DNA of 64,000 nt from Opitutaceae bacterium. GTDB taxonomy: Bacteria; Verrucomicrobiota; Verrucomicrobiia; Opitutales; Opitutaceae. Positions 56,331-64,000 of this stretch are shown here, piece after piece. Both the position numbers and the translations under genes were made by a program. The first letter of the stretch is position 1; the number at the start of each line of letters is the position of its first letter. Below the pieces are notes generated by a model. That model searched no databases. It was not told the DNA's origin and saw nothing but the letters and a program-made list of their open reading frames with translations. The stretch is taken from positions 57,309-121,308 of the forward strand of contig JAUYAK010000091.1 in NCBI GenBank assembly GCA_030693515.1, read 5' to 3'.

Positions 56331-59300
56331 CGTGCCCGGGAAGCTGTTCCACCGTCACCTGAGTAATCGATGAGAAGTTCCGTTTGGGATTGCTGATCAG
56401 TTGATAGCTTCCCACGTGAGCGCCCAAGAGTCGCACTTTCCCCTCCAGCGGACATACCAGCGCGAGCTGGAAATCGAATTTCTTGAATACATCGACGGCC
56501 TGCTGCGAATTATCCTCATCGGACTTGCCGAACATCTCGTCGATCATCACGAGGCGGAACGCATTTGAATCCGCGGTTTGGTTGTGGCGGAACCGATAAC
56601 AGAGCGCGGCAGCAAGGACGGTGAATGCCATCTTCGCCTTTTGTCCGCCGGAATCGCCGGTGCCGGCGTCATGGTAGTCGCGTCGCTCCTCGTGATTCGT
56701 AGCCGAAACCTCTTCGATCGCGAACGTGAGATGGTGGGCAGCGTCGGCTCCAACCAACGCTTCCTTGGGGAAAGCCTTAATATGGTCGATGAGGACCTTC
56801 ATTTTAGCGAACGCATCGAGCCGGTCCTTATCCGTTCCGCCCACCAAGTTGGTGAGGCAATTTTTGAGCATGAGCATGAAATTCGTCACCCGCTTGTCGG
56901 ACGAAGCGGCGTAATGCAGCAGGACAATCGAGCCTTCGTTATAGGGAATCGTCTTCAACGTTTCATTGAGCAAATCGATCTCGTCCTTGATAGCTTTCGT
57001 TCGCTTGGTGATACGGCCAAAAAATTCGTAGAATTCGTCCTTCAGGCTACGTTCCATCAGGCGAGAGAATCGTTGGGTCTCGTTGTGTAGCTCCTCGTTT
57101 TCCAGCAGCTCGAGGTGCTTGCACATATCCGGGCCATGCGCGACGGTCGCCTCCCAATCATTGTGGTAACCGCGTTTTTCGGTGTCGTTCAGAAACTTTG
57201 CGGCGGCGATGGTGAATTCACGGACGGCGCCCTCCGCCCTCGCGTTGTTGCTGTCGACTTCTCTTTTGATTGAGACGAGGGCTTTGTTTTCTGCCGCGTC
57301 CAAGTTCGGCAGCGTGAACTCGGCCGCCCCGGCGCGCGTGCAGATGTCGTGGACGTGGTGCTTCCAATCGAAGCCGCCGCCGTCGACCAATGGCTTGATC
57401 CGCTTCCGTTCGCTCTGGCGAATTTTAAGACGCTCTTCTTTGCGGACCTTATCCGCGGCGCATTCCTGTTCCACCAGAACGGCGTTTTGCTTGACCTCCT
57501 GCGCCAGCTTGAGCTCACCTCGAAGGACTTTCAGCGCGTCGTCGGCCTCTGCCAGCGCTGTGATGCGTTCGTGCAGTTGCAGGATCTTTTCGTCGAGTGA
57601 TGCGGAGTCGATTTCGCTGTAGTCCACGACTTCGAGGATCTTTTCGACCGCCTTCTCGGATTGATTGGCGGTGGTGCGCTCCCGACCGATCTGACCGAGC
57701 CGGATCTCGGCCTGCCGGAGATTTTCCGTGCCTTTCTGGAGTTCGCCGCGGAGCCGGACTACTTTGTCGGACGTATCCCAACCGAGGATGTCGTAATCCC
57801 GGTAGGAAACGTTCTGGGCGGATTCGCGCGAATGAAGGTCCCCCCCGCGGCGGATATGCAGGTTGCGCGTGATGGAGCGGGTGTTCTGCCCCATCTCTTC
57901 AGGGGTGTCGCAACAGAGGTGGTCGAATTGGTCGAAGAGACGGGCCTGTATCCAGCCCGTGCACCATGCGTCGGGCTTGATCCTGATTTTGTGGCAGACC
58001 TTCCGGCCATCGCCATGAATCGAAAAACCGGTGCTGGGGACCACCTTGAAGTAGTCGATGCGACGGCCGGGGTCCTGGCCATCCATGAAGCGGTTCACGG
58101 CGCGGTAATGTTTCTCGGGGATGATGATCGAGAGCGCAAATCCATGCAGCAATCGTTCGATGGTGGGCCGCCAGAGCGCCTCCTTCGGATCAACGTCGAT
58201 CATTTCGCCGACAAACGGCAACTCGCCCGGAGCGATGCTGACCGCTCGGGCGATCGTGTCGCGGATCGCCCGAAACACCTCCGGGATCTTGTCGGGTCTT
58301 TTCATCAATCCGGCGATTTCCTTTTCCAGAAGCCGCAGGTCCTGGCGCTGTTTTTCTACGTCCGCCTCCAATAGGAAATAGTCCCGGTCTCGTTTGTCCT
58401 TGCCGGCCGCGAGCTGGTCTTTCGTCGCCAGCGCCCATTTCCGACGCTGTTTGAACGTCTCCTCGTTCTCCACTTTGTGCTGACCGCAGGCCTCGAGGAG
58501 CAGCGAATAGGCCTGGAACTTCTGGTGTCGGGTTTCGCGCAGGGTCTTCGCGTTTTCGAGCTGTTTCTTGAGGTCGGTGAGCCCCAAAGCGGCCTCGCCT
58601 TTTTCGACCTTATCGTTCGTCAGAATATAGTGCGAGTCCGCGTCGGCCCGAACACGTTCCGCCTCCTTCAGCTTTGCGTCGGCGGACGCAATTTCACCTT
58701 CCAGGCGGGCAATTTCGATGTCCAGCAATCGCGCGCGTTCCTGACTGAAAAAGATGAAGGTCGCATTTTCCAGCTCGGTCAGCGACTGGACGGCAGCGGT
58801 GGCCGCGGCGTAGGTGCCGTGGGCCTGCGCGACGGGCTTCAACAAGGCGATCTCCCGCTCGATCCGCAGGATGGTCTCGTAAGAATCATTCAACACCGAG
58901 TAGTGCGTTTGAAGATCCGCCAATTCCTTTTGAACATTGGGGCGATCGAGCATCAGTTCCCGGACGAAATTGTTCACATCCTGGATGTCCTTGAGATACA
59001 TGGTGCGTGCCATGAGCTGGAGTGCGCGTTGCGACTCGGGAATGCGCAGCAACGGAGCGAACTTTCCTTGATAGGCCTCAAAGGTCGTTTCGAATGTCCA
59101 GCCGAGCTTCTCGAAGTGCTCGCGAAAGCGTCCGACGCTCGCTTCGTTCAGTTTGAGATCGGGAATGCTGGCACCTGTTTCCTGAATGAGATACCGGGTT
59201 TCCCACGTGTTGGCCGACGTCACCCATAACACCTGGGCCAACGTCACCGAACGTTGCATGAATCGATCGGTGAAAACGCCGAGAATCACGCTGAGCGTGC

Positions 59301-59649
59301 CGGGTGTCCGTAGATATTCCGTCGCAGCCGATCCGCCTTCGCTGGATTCCTTCCGCGACCACGCGCCGCGGATGTAAGAACGCTTGTTGCGGTCACGTTT
59401 GCCGCCGTCACCCGACGCCGCGACATTGTAGGCCAAATAGTCCGGTGGGATCAGCAGCGTGGCCAACGCGTCGAGTGCGGTGGTCTTGCCGCTACCATTG
59501 GCGCCAGTCAGGCACGCCGACAGCGTGCGTGTGCTGATGGTGTGGTAGTTCGGTCCATCGAACGTGCCCCAGCGGAGGATTTCAAGCCGCTCGAGTCGGA
59601 AGCCGCGGGGTATGGGCGGTTCAGGATGAATTGGCAGATTTGGCTGCAT
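56314..59649 (-). CDS. jetC: Wadjet protein JetC (SMC-like ATPase)
   Basis: An 1111-residue SMC-like ATPase. Walker A is GANGSGKTT at 49-57 in LTGANGSGKTTALDALATLL. The long middle (about 280-900) contains coiled coils broken by a hinge-like domain around 470-660. The C-terminal head has the signature-like TGDSGGQKAKMAFTVLAAAL and Walker B LVMIDEMFGKSDED at about 1033. JetC powers DNA-loop extrusion by the JetABC complex, which discriminates small circular plasmids. The gene overlaps jetB by 29 and jetD by 17 bases. Confidence 0.95.
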   Translation of the reverse strand: MQPNLPIHPEPPIPRGFRLERLEILRWGTFDGPNYHTISTRTLSACLTGANGSGKTTALDALATLLIPPDYLAYNVAASGDGGKRDRNKRSYIRGAWSRKESSEGGSAATEYLRTPGTLSVILGVFTDRFMQRSVTLAQVLWVTSANTWETRYLIQETGASIPDLKLNEASVGRFREHFEKLGWTFETTFEAYQGKFAPLLRIPESQRALQLMARTMYLKDIQDVNNFVRELMLDRPNVQKELADLQTHYSVLNDSYETILRIEREIALLKPVAQAHGTYAAATAAVQSLTELENATFIFFSQERARLLDIEIARLEGEIASADAKLKEAERVRADADSHYILTNDKVEKGEAALGLTDLKKQLENAKTLRETRHQKFQAYSLLLEACGQHKVENEETFKQRRKWALATKDQLAAGKDKRDRDYFLLEADVEKQRQDLRLLEKEIAGLMKRPDKIPEVFRAIRDTIARAVSIAPGELPFVGEMIDVDPKEALWRPTIERLLHGFALSIIIPEKHYRAVNRFMDGQDPGRRIDYFKVVPSTGFSIHGDGRKVCHKIRIKPDAWCTGWIQARLFDQFDHLCCDTPEEMGQNTRSITRNLHIRRGGDLHSRESAQNVSYRDYDILGWDTSDKVVRLRGELQKGTENLRQAEIRLGQIGRERTTANQSEKAVEKILEVVDYSEIDSASLDEKILQLHERITALAEADDALKVLRGELKLAQEVKQNAVLVEQECAADKVRKEERLKIRQSERKRIKPLVDGGGFDWKHHVHDICTRAGAAEFTLPNLDAAENKALVSIKREVDSNNARAEGAVREFTIAAAKFLNDTEKRGYHNDWEATVAHGPDMCKHLELLENEELHNETQRFSRLMERSLKDEFYEFFGRITKRTKAIKDEIDLLNETLKTIPYNEGSIVLLHYAASSDKRVTNFMLMLKNCLTNLVGGTDKDRLDAFAKMKVLIDHIKAFPKEALVGADAAHHLTFAIEEVSATNHEERRDYHDAGTGDSGGQKAKMAFTVLAAALCYRFRHNQTADSNAFRLVMIDEMFGKSDEDNSQQAVDVFKKFDFQLALVCPLEGKVRLLGAHVGSYQLISNPKRNFSSITQVTVEQLPGHDAKAA

Positions 59650-60223
59650 GTTTTTGAAGCTCGGATTTCAGCGCTTGGAGAGTTTCGATATTGAACTTCG
59701 CACGCACGATGGGCCGGACGGCGAATTTTTCCTCGTCGCCCGAGAGGGGCTTGAGAAAGCCCATCCGCGCAAACGCCCGCACGGCGGCCTCCCAGCGCCC
59801 GCGCTCCTTCGCCGCGTCGGCTTTCACTTTCAGGAAGACTTCGATGAGATCGACGATCTCGTCCATCGATACTACCACGGCGGCGTCTTCCAGGCGCGAG
59901 GCTTCGCGCTGGAGCAATTCCTCGCGGATGACGGCACCGACGACCGTGATTTCGAACGTGTATTGATTGCGTCGAAAAATCTTCGGCAAATTGAAGGCCG
60001 GGTGTTCCTCGCCAACCCCGGTGAGGAAAGCATAACCGTCCGCCTCATTCAGGTCGAGGGCCGCTCCCACTTGGGAAAAGTATTCTTCGATGTGCTGCCG
60101 ATGCGTGGACAGAGCGGCCCACAAATCGGCGTTCTCACTGTAGATGGCGCCTTTGAGTATCGCGATTTTCACCGGTGCTGACTGTGCGATCACTACGTCC
60201 TTAAATTGGTCTACGGGAGTCAT
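59621..60223 (-). CDS. jetB: Wadjet protein JetB (DUF4194)
   Basis: A 200-residue protein from MTPVDQFKDVVIAQSAPVKI. It matches the JetB/DUF4194 family, with IAILKGAIYSENADLWAAL, YFSQVGAALDLNEADGYAFL near residue 60 and a C-terminal FAVRPIVRAKFNIETLQALK. It is the kite-like (MukE-like) subunit that binds JetA and the JetC head. It overlaps jetA by four and jetC by 29 bases. Confidence 0.92.
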   Translation of the reverse strand: MTPVDQFKDVVIAQSAPVKIAILKGAIYSENADLWAALSTHRQHIEEYFSQVGAALDLNEADGYAFLTGVGEEHPAFNLPKIFRRNQYTFEITVVGAVIREELLQREASRLEDAAVVVSMDEIVDLIEVFLKVKADAAKERGRWEAAVRAFARMGFLKPLSGDEEKFAVRPIVRAKFNIETLQALKSELQKHAAKSANSS

Positions 60224-61692
60224 TGGAGGATTTGTTGCCCGGCACGATAGAAGTAGATCTGTGGCACACGATACGCCACGGGACAGCCCGGCACGCTGGC
60301 CACGAATTCGTGGCCAACGCGGTGATCGACCTTCCAGTCGGCGTTCTTCGCCGCCAACGCCAGATAGCCGAGGATTTCGAGAATGAGGCGTTCGGACGTG
60401 GGGGGCACGAAATCGAAAACCTCGGAAAGCCGGAAATGATTTCCGAAATGGCCGAAGGCTCTTTCGATGTTGGCCTTCAGGCGCGCGAAATCGATGTGCT
60501 CCAACCGGGCGAGGCGGGCGGCGGCCTCCAGTGGATCGCCCGTGGCGGCGGCGCCAATCTCCGCTGGAATGGAAATCTCGTCACCGGCTTGCCACGGCAC
60601 CCGGTTCAGCCATTCGGCCTCCTCCAGATTCACCTCGGCCGGTCCGTCGAGAATCGGTCCCTCCGGTGGGCTATCCTTGAGCGCATACGCGAGGGCCTTG
60701 ATTTCGGCGATAATGGCGGCGGTTTCCTGCCGCCGGCTTGTTGCGACCGAATCCAGCACGCGGCGAAGGGCGCTACTTAGGCGCCGGTTGGTTTCCACAA
60801 CGCCACCGGCCTCCTCCAACAAGACCGAAGGCAGATTTTTCAGCACTCCGGCCTCGCGTTGGTCCGGTGGGATTACATCGAGGCGCTCGACGCGCTCGAT
60901 CAGATCGAAAAACCGCTCCTGGCTCTCTGGCTGAAGCAGGAACTGCTGAAACGCCGCAAACGACTGGCCTTCGTCCGACTCGCGCAAACGCAGCTCGTCG
61001 TCGATCGCGCCGCGAACGACATGCCCACGTTTCATCCCGCCGGCAGAGTGCTGTTCGACGATGCGACGCGCGAGTTGCTGGAAACGCTCGCGAATAACCG
61101 TGAAATCGCGACGCAGCGACAGGGCCAAGTCCTGCACGAGCTGATATCGCTCGGTCACCTCGATGCGCGAAAATATCGGCACCGGGTCGCCCCGCAACAA
61201 CTCCCGGATTTGGTTATCGAGTTTTTCGCGCTCGGCGCGCAAGCGGTCGATTCGCCGATGCCGGTCGGAATCGGTATTGTCCGCGATTTCCTGCAGTTTT
61301 TCGGCGATGGTGCGGAGCTTCGACTCAGTGCCGATGAAGTTGCGGCGGCTTCCTTCGATAAAAGAAAGTGCCATATCAACGTCAGGGGTGATCTCGTAGA
61401 CGACTTCGAGGGTCTCGTTGTAGCGGTTCTTTAACACTCCGAATTTTGGATCGCACCACTGGCTCAAGTAGTCCTTCGCCTTGCCGGGAATCAACGTGTC
61501 TCCGGTTTCTTCGTTTATCCGTTCAATGTATTCCGTAAGCCGCGCGATCATTTCGCGCTCCGTGCGCGCAACCGCATGATCGGCTCGAAAGGCCGCGTGC
61601 AGGAAACCCAGAATAAGGGGAGCCGTGTCCTTCTTCAGGACACGAAGAGCCCCGGACATTTCGAGGCGCTGCTGGGTTTCGTAGTAGTTCAC
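60220..61692 (-). CDS. jetA: Wadjet protein JetA (DUF3375)
   Basis: A 490-residue protein from MNYYETQQRLEMSGALRVLK. It is the kleisin-like subunit of the DUF3375 family: LILGFLHAAFRADHA, YLSQWCDPKFGVLKNRYNE, ALSFIEGSRRNFIGTESKL and a C-terminal domain ending in YFYRAGQQILQ. A DUF3375 JetA with DUF4194, COG4913-type JetC and DUF3322/2220 JetD defines Wadjet type I. It is the first gene of the operon. A dyad (61748-61769) lies 56 bases upstream of its ATG. Confidence 0.92.
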   Translation of the reverse strand: MNYYETQQRLEMSGALRVLKKDTAPLILGFLHAAFRADHAVARTEREMIARLTEYIERINEETGDTLIPGKAKDYLSQWCDPKFGVLKNRYNETLEVVYEITPDVDMALSFIEGSRRNFIGTESKLRTIAEKLQEIADNTDSDRHRRIDRLRAEREKLDNQIRELLRGDPVPIFSRIEVTERYQLVQDLALSLRRDFTVIRERFQQLARRIVEQHSAGGMKRGHVVRGAIDDELRLRESDEGQSFAAFQQFLLQPESQERFFDLIERVERLDVIPPDQREAGVLKNLPSVLLEEAGGVVETNRRLSSALRRVLDSVATSRRQETAAIIAEIKALAYALKDSPPEGPILDGPAEVNLEEAEWLNRVPWQAGDEISIPAEIGAAATGDPLEAAARLARLEHIDFARLKANIERAFGHFGNHFRLSEVFDFVPPTSERLILEILGYLALAAKNADWKVDHRVGHEFVASVPGCPVAYRVPQIYFYRAGQQILQ

Positions 61693-61747
61693 GCGAGGCG
61701 AGACCGGATACTGAACGAATCCTTTCGTGAACCTTATCAGTCGTCAA

Positions 61748-61769
61748 AGTTAATTGGTAACCTTTAACT
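61748..61769. promoter_or_regulatory. dyad upstream of jetA
   Basis: AGTTAA, ten bases including GGTAACC, then TTAACT. The symmetrical six-base arms and the internal near-palindrome make it a candidate operator for the Wadjet operon, perhaps bound by the WYL regulator it encodes. It differs from the palindrome at 47104, so the two may bind different proteins. Confidence 0.5.
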
Positions 61770-61977
61770 ACGCATATGACGGATCGCGCTATTGGCCCCA
61801 CCGCGATTTGGTGCACCCGGCCGTTCCTGCTTCGCGAAACGAGTTGCCCTGTGTCAGCCTTCGGCGTCGGCTTGGCAGGATGGCAAGCACCAAAGACGCC
61901 GCCTCCCTGCCACCGAAGGTCGCTGGCTTGGATAAACTGGACACCGTTGGCCGATCCGCCGTCGTCTCCGTAATCCC

Positions 61978-62409
61978 TCAGAGTTTCAACGGCCGATTCG
62001 ACCGTTGATTCAAGCGGCGAAGTCTTACGAACTGCTGGTCTTGTTCTCCTCCGCGCACAAATAGGGCGGCTCCACTCGACAGCGGCAGGAAGGAAACGCT
62101 GATCCGGTCTTTCACCATCTCCCGGAACACGTCGCCCACCGTGCCTGTGCTTCGTTGCAGCACACTCACCTCTGGCCGCAAGGCCGGCGGCAACAAACGA
62201 AATAGCTGCCCGCCGCTTTTTCGCCGCGCCGCCACGAGAAAGCATTTTTCACTCGCAGGTTTGCCGCGTTTCGGGCGGTAAACCTCGAAGACTACCATCG
62301 GGTTTGAGGCGATCACGCGCCCGTCCACGAAGGCGTCGGCGTAAGGAATGATCGTTTCCAAAGCACATCCCTCGCTGATGGGGATAGGTGGGAATGGGCG
62401 GGAGGTCAT
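61978..62409 (-). CDS. hypothetical protein
   Basis: A 143-residue protein from MTSRPFPPIPISEGCALETI. It is beta-rich (VFEVYRPKRGKPASEKCFLVAARR; ISVSFLPLSSGAALFVRGG) and ends with an arginine-rich helix. The frame is open a further 40 codons upstream with a cysteine-rich run (LCGRCHYRSCLQQRF), but no standard start codon exists there. So either translation starts at the ATG given or the gene has lost its 5' end. Its promoter region carries XRE-type repeat sites (62517-62553). No family recognised. Confidence 0.6.
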   Translation of the reverse strand: MTSRPFPPIPISEGCALETIIPYADAFVDGRVIASNPMVVFEVYRPKRGKPASEKCFLVAARRKSGGQLFRLLPPALRPEVSVLQRSTGTVGDVFREMVKDRISVSFLPLSSGAALFVRGGEQDQQFVRLRRLNQRSNRPLKL

Positions 62410-62516
62410 CGCTAGGATGTAGTCATTGTGGCGGGCGAAGCGTTGCTGGAGGCAACTCCGATAGTGGCATCGTCCGCACAGGGCAAAGCCGGAGGGATGG
62501 GCACGTCCGTTAGTGG

Positions 62517-62553
62517 ATTATTCCCAATCAGCATTATCCCAATGAGGAATAAT
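62517..62553. promoter_or_regulatory. repeat/dyad operator near the 61978-62409 gene
   Basis: Two direct copies of ATTAT (62517 and 62533, 16 bases apart), inside a longer dyad with end arms ATTATTCC and GGAATAAT. The same ATTAT-16-ATTAT spacing occurs at 62867-62887 upstream of the XRE gene. Likely binding sites of that regulator. Confidence 0.6.
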
Positions 62554-62586
62554 TTCCCGCCTTTGCAAGGCTGCGAACTCCGCAGC

Positions 62587-62841
62587 CTATTCGAATAGCG
62601 TCTGCACCGGAACCTTCAGAGCCTTGGCAATCGCGAAGAGTTCGTAGTCGAGGATAGGACGCTCCCCGATTTCAATCTTGGCTATCTGGGATTGAATCAT
62701 GGGCACGCCCTGTTTTGCCAGTCGCCCGGCCATGTCCTCCTGCGTGATACGCGGATTCGCGGCTGTCCGTAAGCGGTGGATGGCCTTCCCTGCGACATTT
62801 CGGCGATTTCGAGGTTTCTTCACGGGCGCTTGATGCGCCAT
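62587..62841 (-). CDS. XRE family helix-turn-helix regulator
   Basis: An 84-residue protein from MAHQAPVKKPRNRRNVAGKA. Residues 20-83 form the Cro/C1-type HTH (IHRLRTAANPRITQEDMAGRLAKQGVPMIQSQIAKIEIGERPILDYELFAIAKALKVPVQTLF). It is a probable repressor. The direct repeats at 62867-62887, just upstream, and 62517-62553, downstream in the next promoter, suggest that it controls itself and the next gene. Confidence 0.9.
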   Translation of the reverse strand: MAHQAPVKKPRNRRNVAGKAIHRLRTAANPRITQEDMAGRLAKQGVPMIQSQIAKIEIGERPILDYELFAIAKALKVPVQTLFE

Positions 62842-62866
62842 GATCCTAGCTTTATTCGCTGGCGGG

Positions 62867-62887
62867 ATTATCCTCTGAGAGGATTAT
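62867..62887. promoter_or_regulatory. XRE autoregulatory repeat
   Basis: ATTAT at 62867 and 62883, the same 16-base spacing as at 62517/62533, enclosing the palindrome TCCTCTGAGAGGA. It lies 26-46 bases upstream of the XRE ATG, the position of an autoregulatory operator. Confidence 0.55.
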
Positions 62888-62998
62888 TTGTCCACCGTTG
62901 CCGATTCACAGCGGAGAGGCTTGAGCGGAGCCGCCGCGATTCGGCGTGGGTAACACCGCGCGGCCATCCGGGGAACTGGCGCCCCGGGGTGGGCGCCG

Positions 62999-63439
62999 TC
63001 ATTCGCTCCATTTGCCGCTCTCGCGCCATGAGTAGTAATCGCGCGCGTCGAGTCGAGTGATGAGGTAATCTACAAACTCGACCTGACAGAGCTTCGCCAT
63101 CTCCCGGACGTTGAACGCAAGCCGGCCATCCGCGAGCGTCGGTTGCACCGCTCCGCTGGGCTGGGTCCGCAGGCAGACGAAGGCTTTCGCTTCGGCCAGA
63201 GCTATCGAGAGGAAGATCTTCTGCACGCCGACATGAGTCGCGACCAACGGTCCGCACGCCAGCCGTTGCCGGCAAATCGGCCGGTGCTTGGGGTTCATCG
63301 CCAGCACCCAGAATGTTTCATTGTCGGTCTCCGGCACCCCCTTCGTGAGGTAGGCAAGCATCTGCTTGGTATTGGCGAGCGGGTCGGCCGCATCGAAGTT
63401 AACGAGCTGATACGTGAGTGACGCTTCGTAGGCGATCAT
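62999..63439 (-). CDS. RadC-like JAB-domain protein without catalytic histidines
   Basis: A 146-residue protein from MIAYEASLTYQLVNFDAADP, chosen because the longer frame is arginine-rich. It follows the RadC/JAB plan: FWVLAMNPKHRPICRQRLACG, then HVGVQKIFLSIALAEAKAFV. Where true members have the metal-binding H-N-H-P-S-G it has RTQPSG, so it cannot bind zinc in the usual way. RadC-like proteins are common on mobile elements; this one is probably a structural or regulatory relic. Confidence 0.78.
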   Translation of the reverse strand: MIAYEASLTYQLVNFDAADPLANTKQMLAYLTKGVPETDNETFWVLAMNPKHRPICRQRLACGPLVATHVGVQKIFLSIALAEAKAFVCLRTQPSGAVQPTLADGRLAFNVREMAKLCQVEFVDYLITRLDARDYYSWRESGKWSE

Positions 63440-63686
63440 GATGTGAAATGAAATCGCGCCGCGTCCGCGCCCCGGCGAATTGCCGGATTTGTCGTGGTCT
63501 GCACGATTTCGACGCCCAGCAGCACGGCAAAGCAAACGTCGCCCGCGCGCCTAGTGCGGGCGCGGTGGAGAGCGCAGCGGACCTTGCTGGCCGTGGTAAA
63601 ATTGGGCGAACAATCGAAGAACCACTGATCCCGGTTCTCGGGCGCTCGCGAAGATCGCGGGCCTATGCCCGCGTTGCGCTGCGGCT

Positions 63687-63866
63687 TCACAATATGCCCG
63701 CTTCCCTGAAGGAATAGATTCCGCGACCCAGCGGATCGCACTCGGCTCGGCCTAGAATCACATGGTCCAGAAGCTCAATATCCACGGCCTTGGCCGCCTC
63801 CCTCAATTGGCGCGTGACGTGCATGTCCGGGGCGCTCGGCGCCGGATCCCCGCTCGGATGATTGTG
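63687..63866 (-). pseudogene. C-terminal fragment of a true RadC-type JAB protein
   Basis: The frame gives [20 protein letters not shown], then [20 protein letters not shown] and a stop at 63687. [10 protein letters not shown] is the metal-binding motif of RadC proteins, and the end of the protein is intact. Directly before the first His a TAA (63867-63869) appears, at the edge of an 88-bp dyad, so everything upstream has been replaced. This is the intact-motif counterpart of the relic at 62999. Confidence 0.8.
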
Positions 63867-63953
63867 TTATGTTGCGCGCAGACCTATGTGGAGTGGACAG
63901 CCACTTGTCGGAGTCACTTCGCTCTGCGCGGCAGCGAAATCGCTGCACATAAC
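63866..63953. repeat. 88-bp dyad at the truncation point of radC
   Basis: Outer arms GTTATGT (63866) and ACATAAC (63947) and inner arms GCGCAGA (63876) and TCTGCGC (63923) pair with each other. The right side also carries a small hairpin GCAGCGAAATCGCTGC. This is a mobile-element end or a structured insertion rather than a coding region. Only about 47 bases follow before the window ends. Confidence 0.6.
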
Positions 63954-64000
63954 TTGGCAGACAATCAGGCGAGGCTGGCGCGTTCTGCGGTGGCGATTTT

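Noticed and set aside
63866..63953. Integron attC site
   Set aside because: attC sites begin with RYYYAAC and end with GTTRRRY. Here the order is reversed (GTTATGT ... ACATAAC), the arms are unevenly spaced, and no integron integrase or cassette array is present.

Overview
The window is high-GC, densely coded bacterial DNA. Several traits together suggest a member of the Opitutaceae (Verrucomicrobiota): a large secreted NHL/Ig-repeat protein with the duplicated C-terminal module seen in that family, a PQQ-type propeller protein, an isolated rsmH, GC-rich intergenic inverted repeats, and few clear Shine-Dalgarno sequences. This assignment is inference; no rRNA or tRNA was seen that could confirm it.

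Region 1 (0-12.9 kb) is ordinary chromosome. It carries an ECF sigma factor, a Gfo/Idh/MocA dehydrogenase with an MFS transporter, a ferritin-like protein, an RbsD/FucU mutarotase, a serine hydrolase, a frameshifted phosphodiester glycosidase, RsgA, an OsmC protein, an old-yellow enzyme and MetY. Region 2 (13.0-22.1 kb) is a run of eleven minus-strand genes with no recognisable function. Most are membrane or secreted proteins, two share a paralogous N-terminal domain, and several start/stop codons overlap. Region 3 (22.6-42.5 kb) mixes housekeeping genes (DTW protein, PssA, RsmH, NRAMP-like transporter, PQQ and NHL proteins) with much decayed DNA: three remnants of the DTW gene, a frameshifted copy of a RibD/DHFR-like gene, IS remnants and short repeats. 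It also holds a probable PemK-like toxin pair, a BrnTA pair, and two near-identical paralogues, each sitting beside one of those toxin pairs.

Region 4 (42.9-64.0 kb) is an integrated defence island. It opens with an IS30 remnant, a tyrosine integrase and an excisionase-like gene with a strong terminator, followed by three mobile-element genes. Next comes a tight five-gene plus-strand cassette (47.3-54.3 kb): a SIS-HAD fusion, a phosphoribosyltransferase-like protein, an AAA/ORC-like ATPase, an unknown alpha/beta protein and a PfkB sugar kinase. This looks like a nucleotide/sugar-phosphate chemistry module joined to an NTPase sensor and is the best candidate for an undescribed conflict system. 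Facing it on the minus strand is a complete type I Wadjet operon (jetA-jetB-jetC-jetD) ending in a WYL-domain regulator whose start overlaps the jetD stop. The right edge has an XRE regulator with matching repeat sites in two promoters, a RadC-like protein that has lost its metal-binding histidines, and a truncated RadC tail cut exactly at an 88-bp dyad.

How the island may work (inference): Wadjet would cleave incoming plasmids, the cassette would add a second, probably nucleotide-based response, and the WYL and XRE proteins would hold both in check. Three dyad or repeat sites lie where such repressors would bind.
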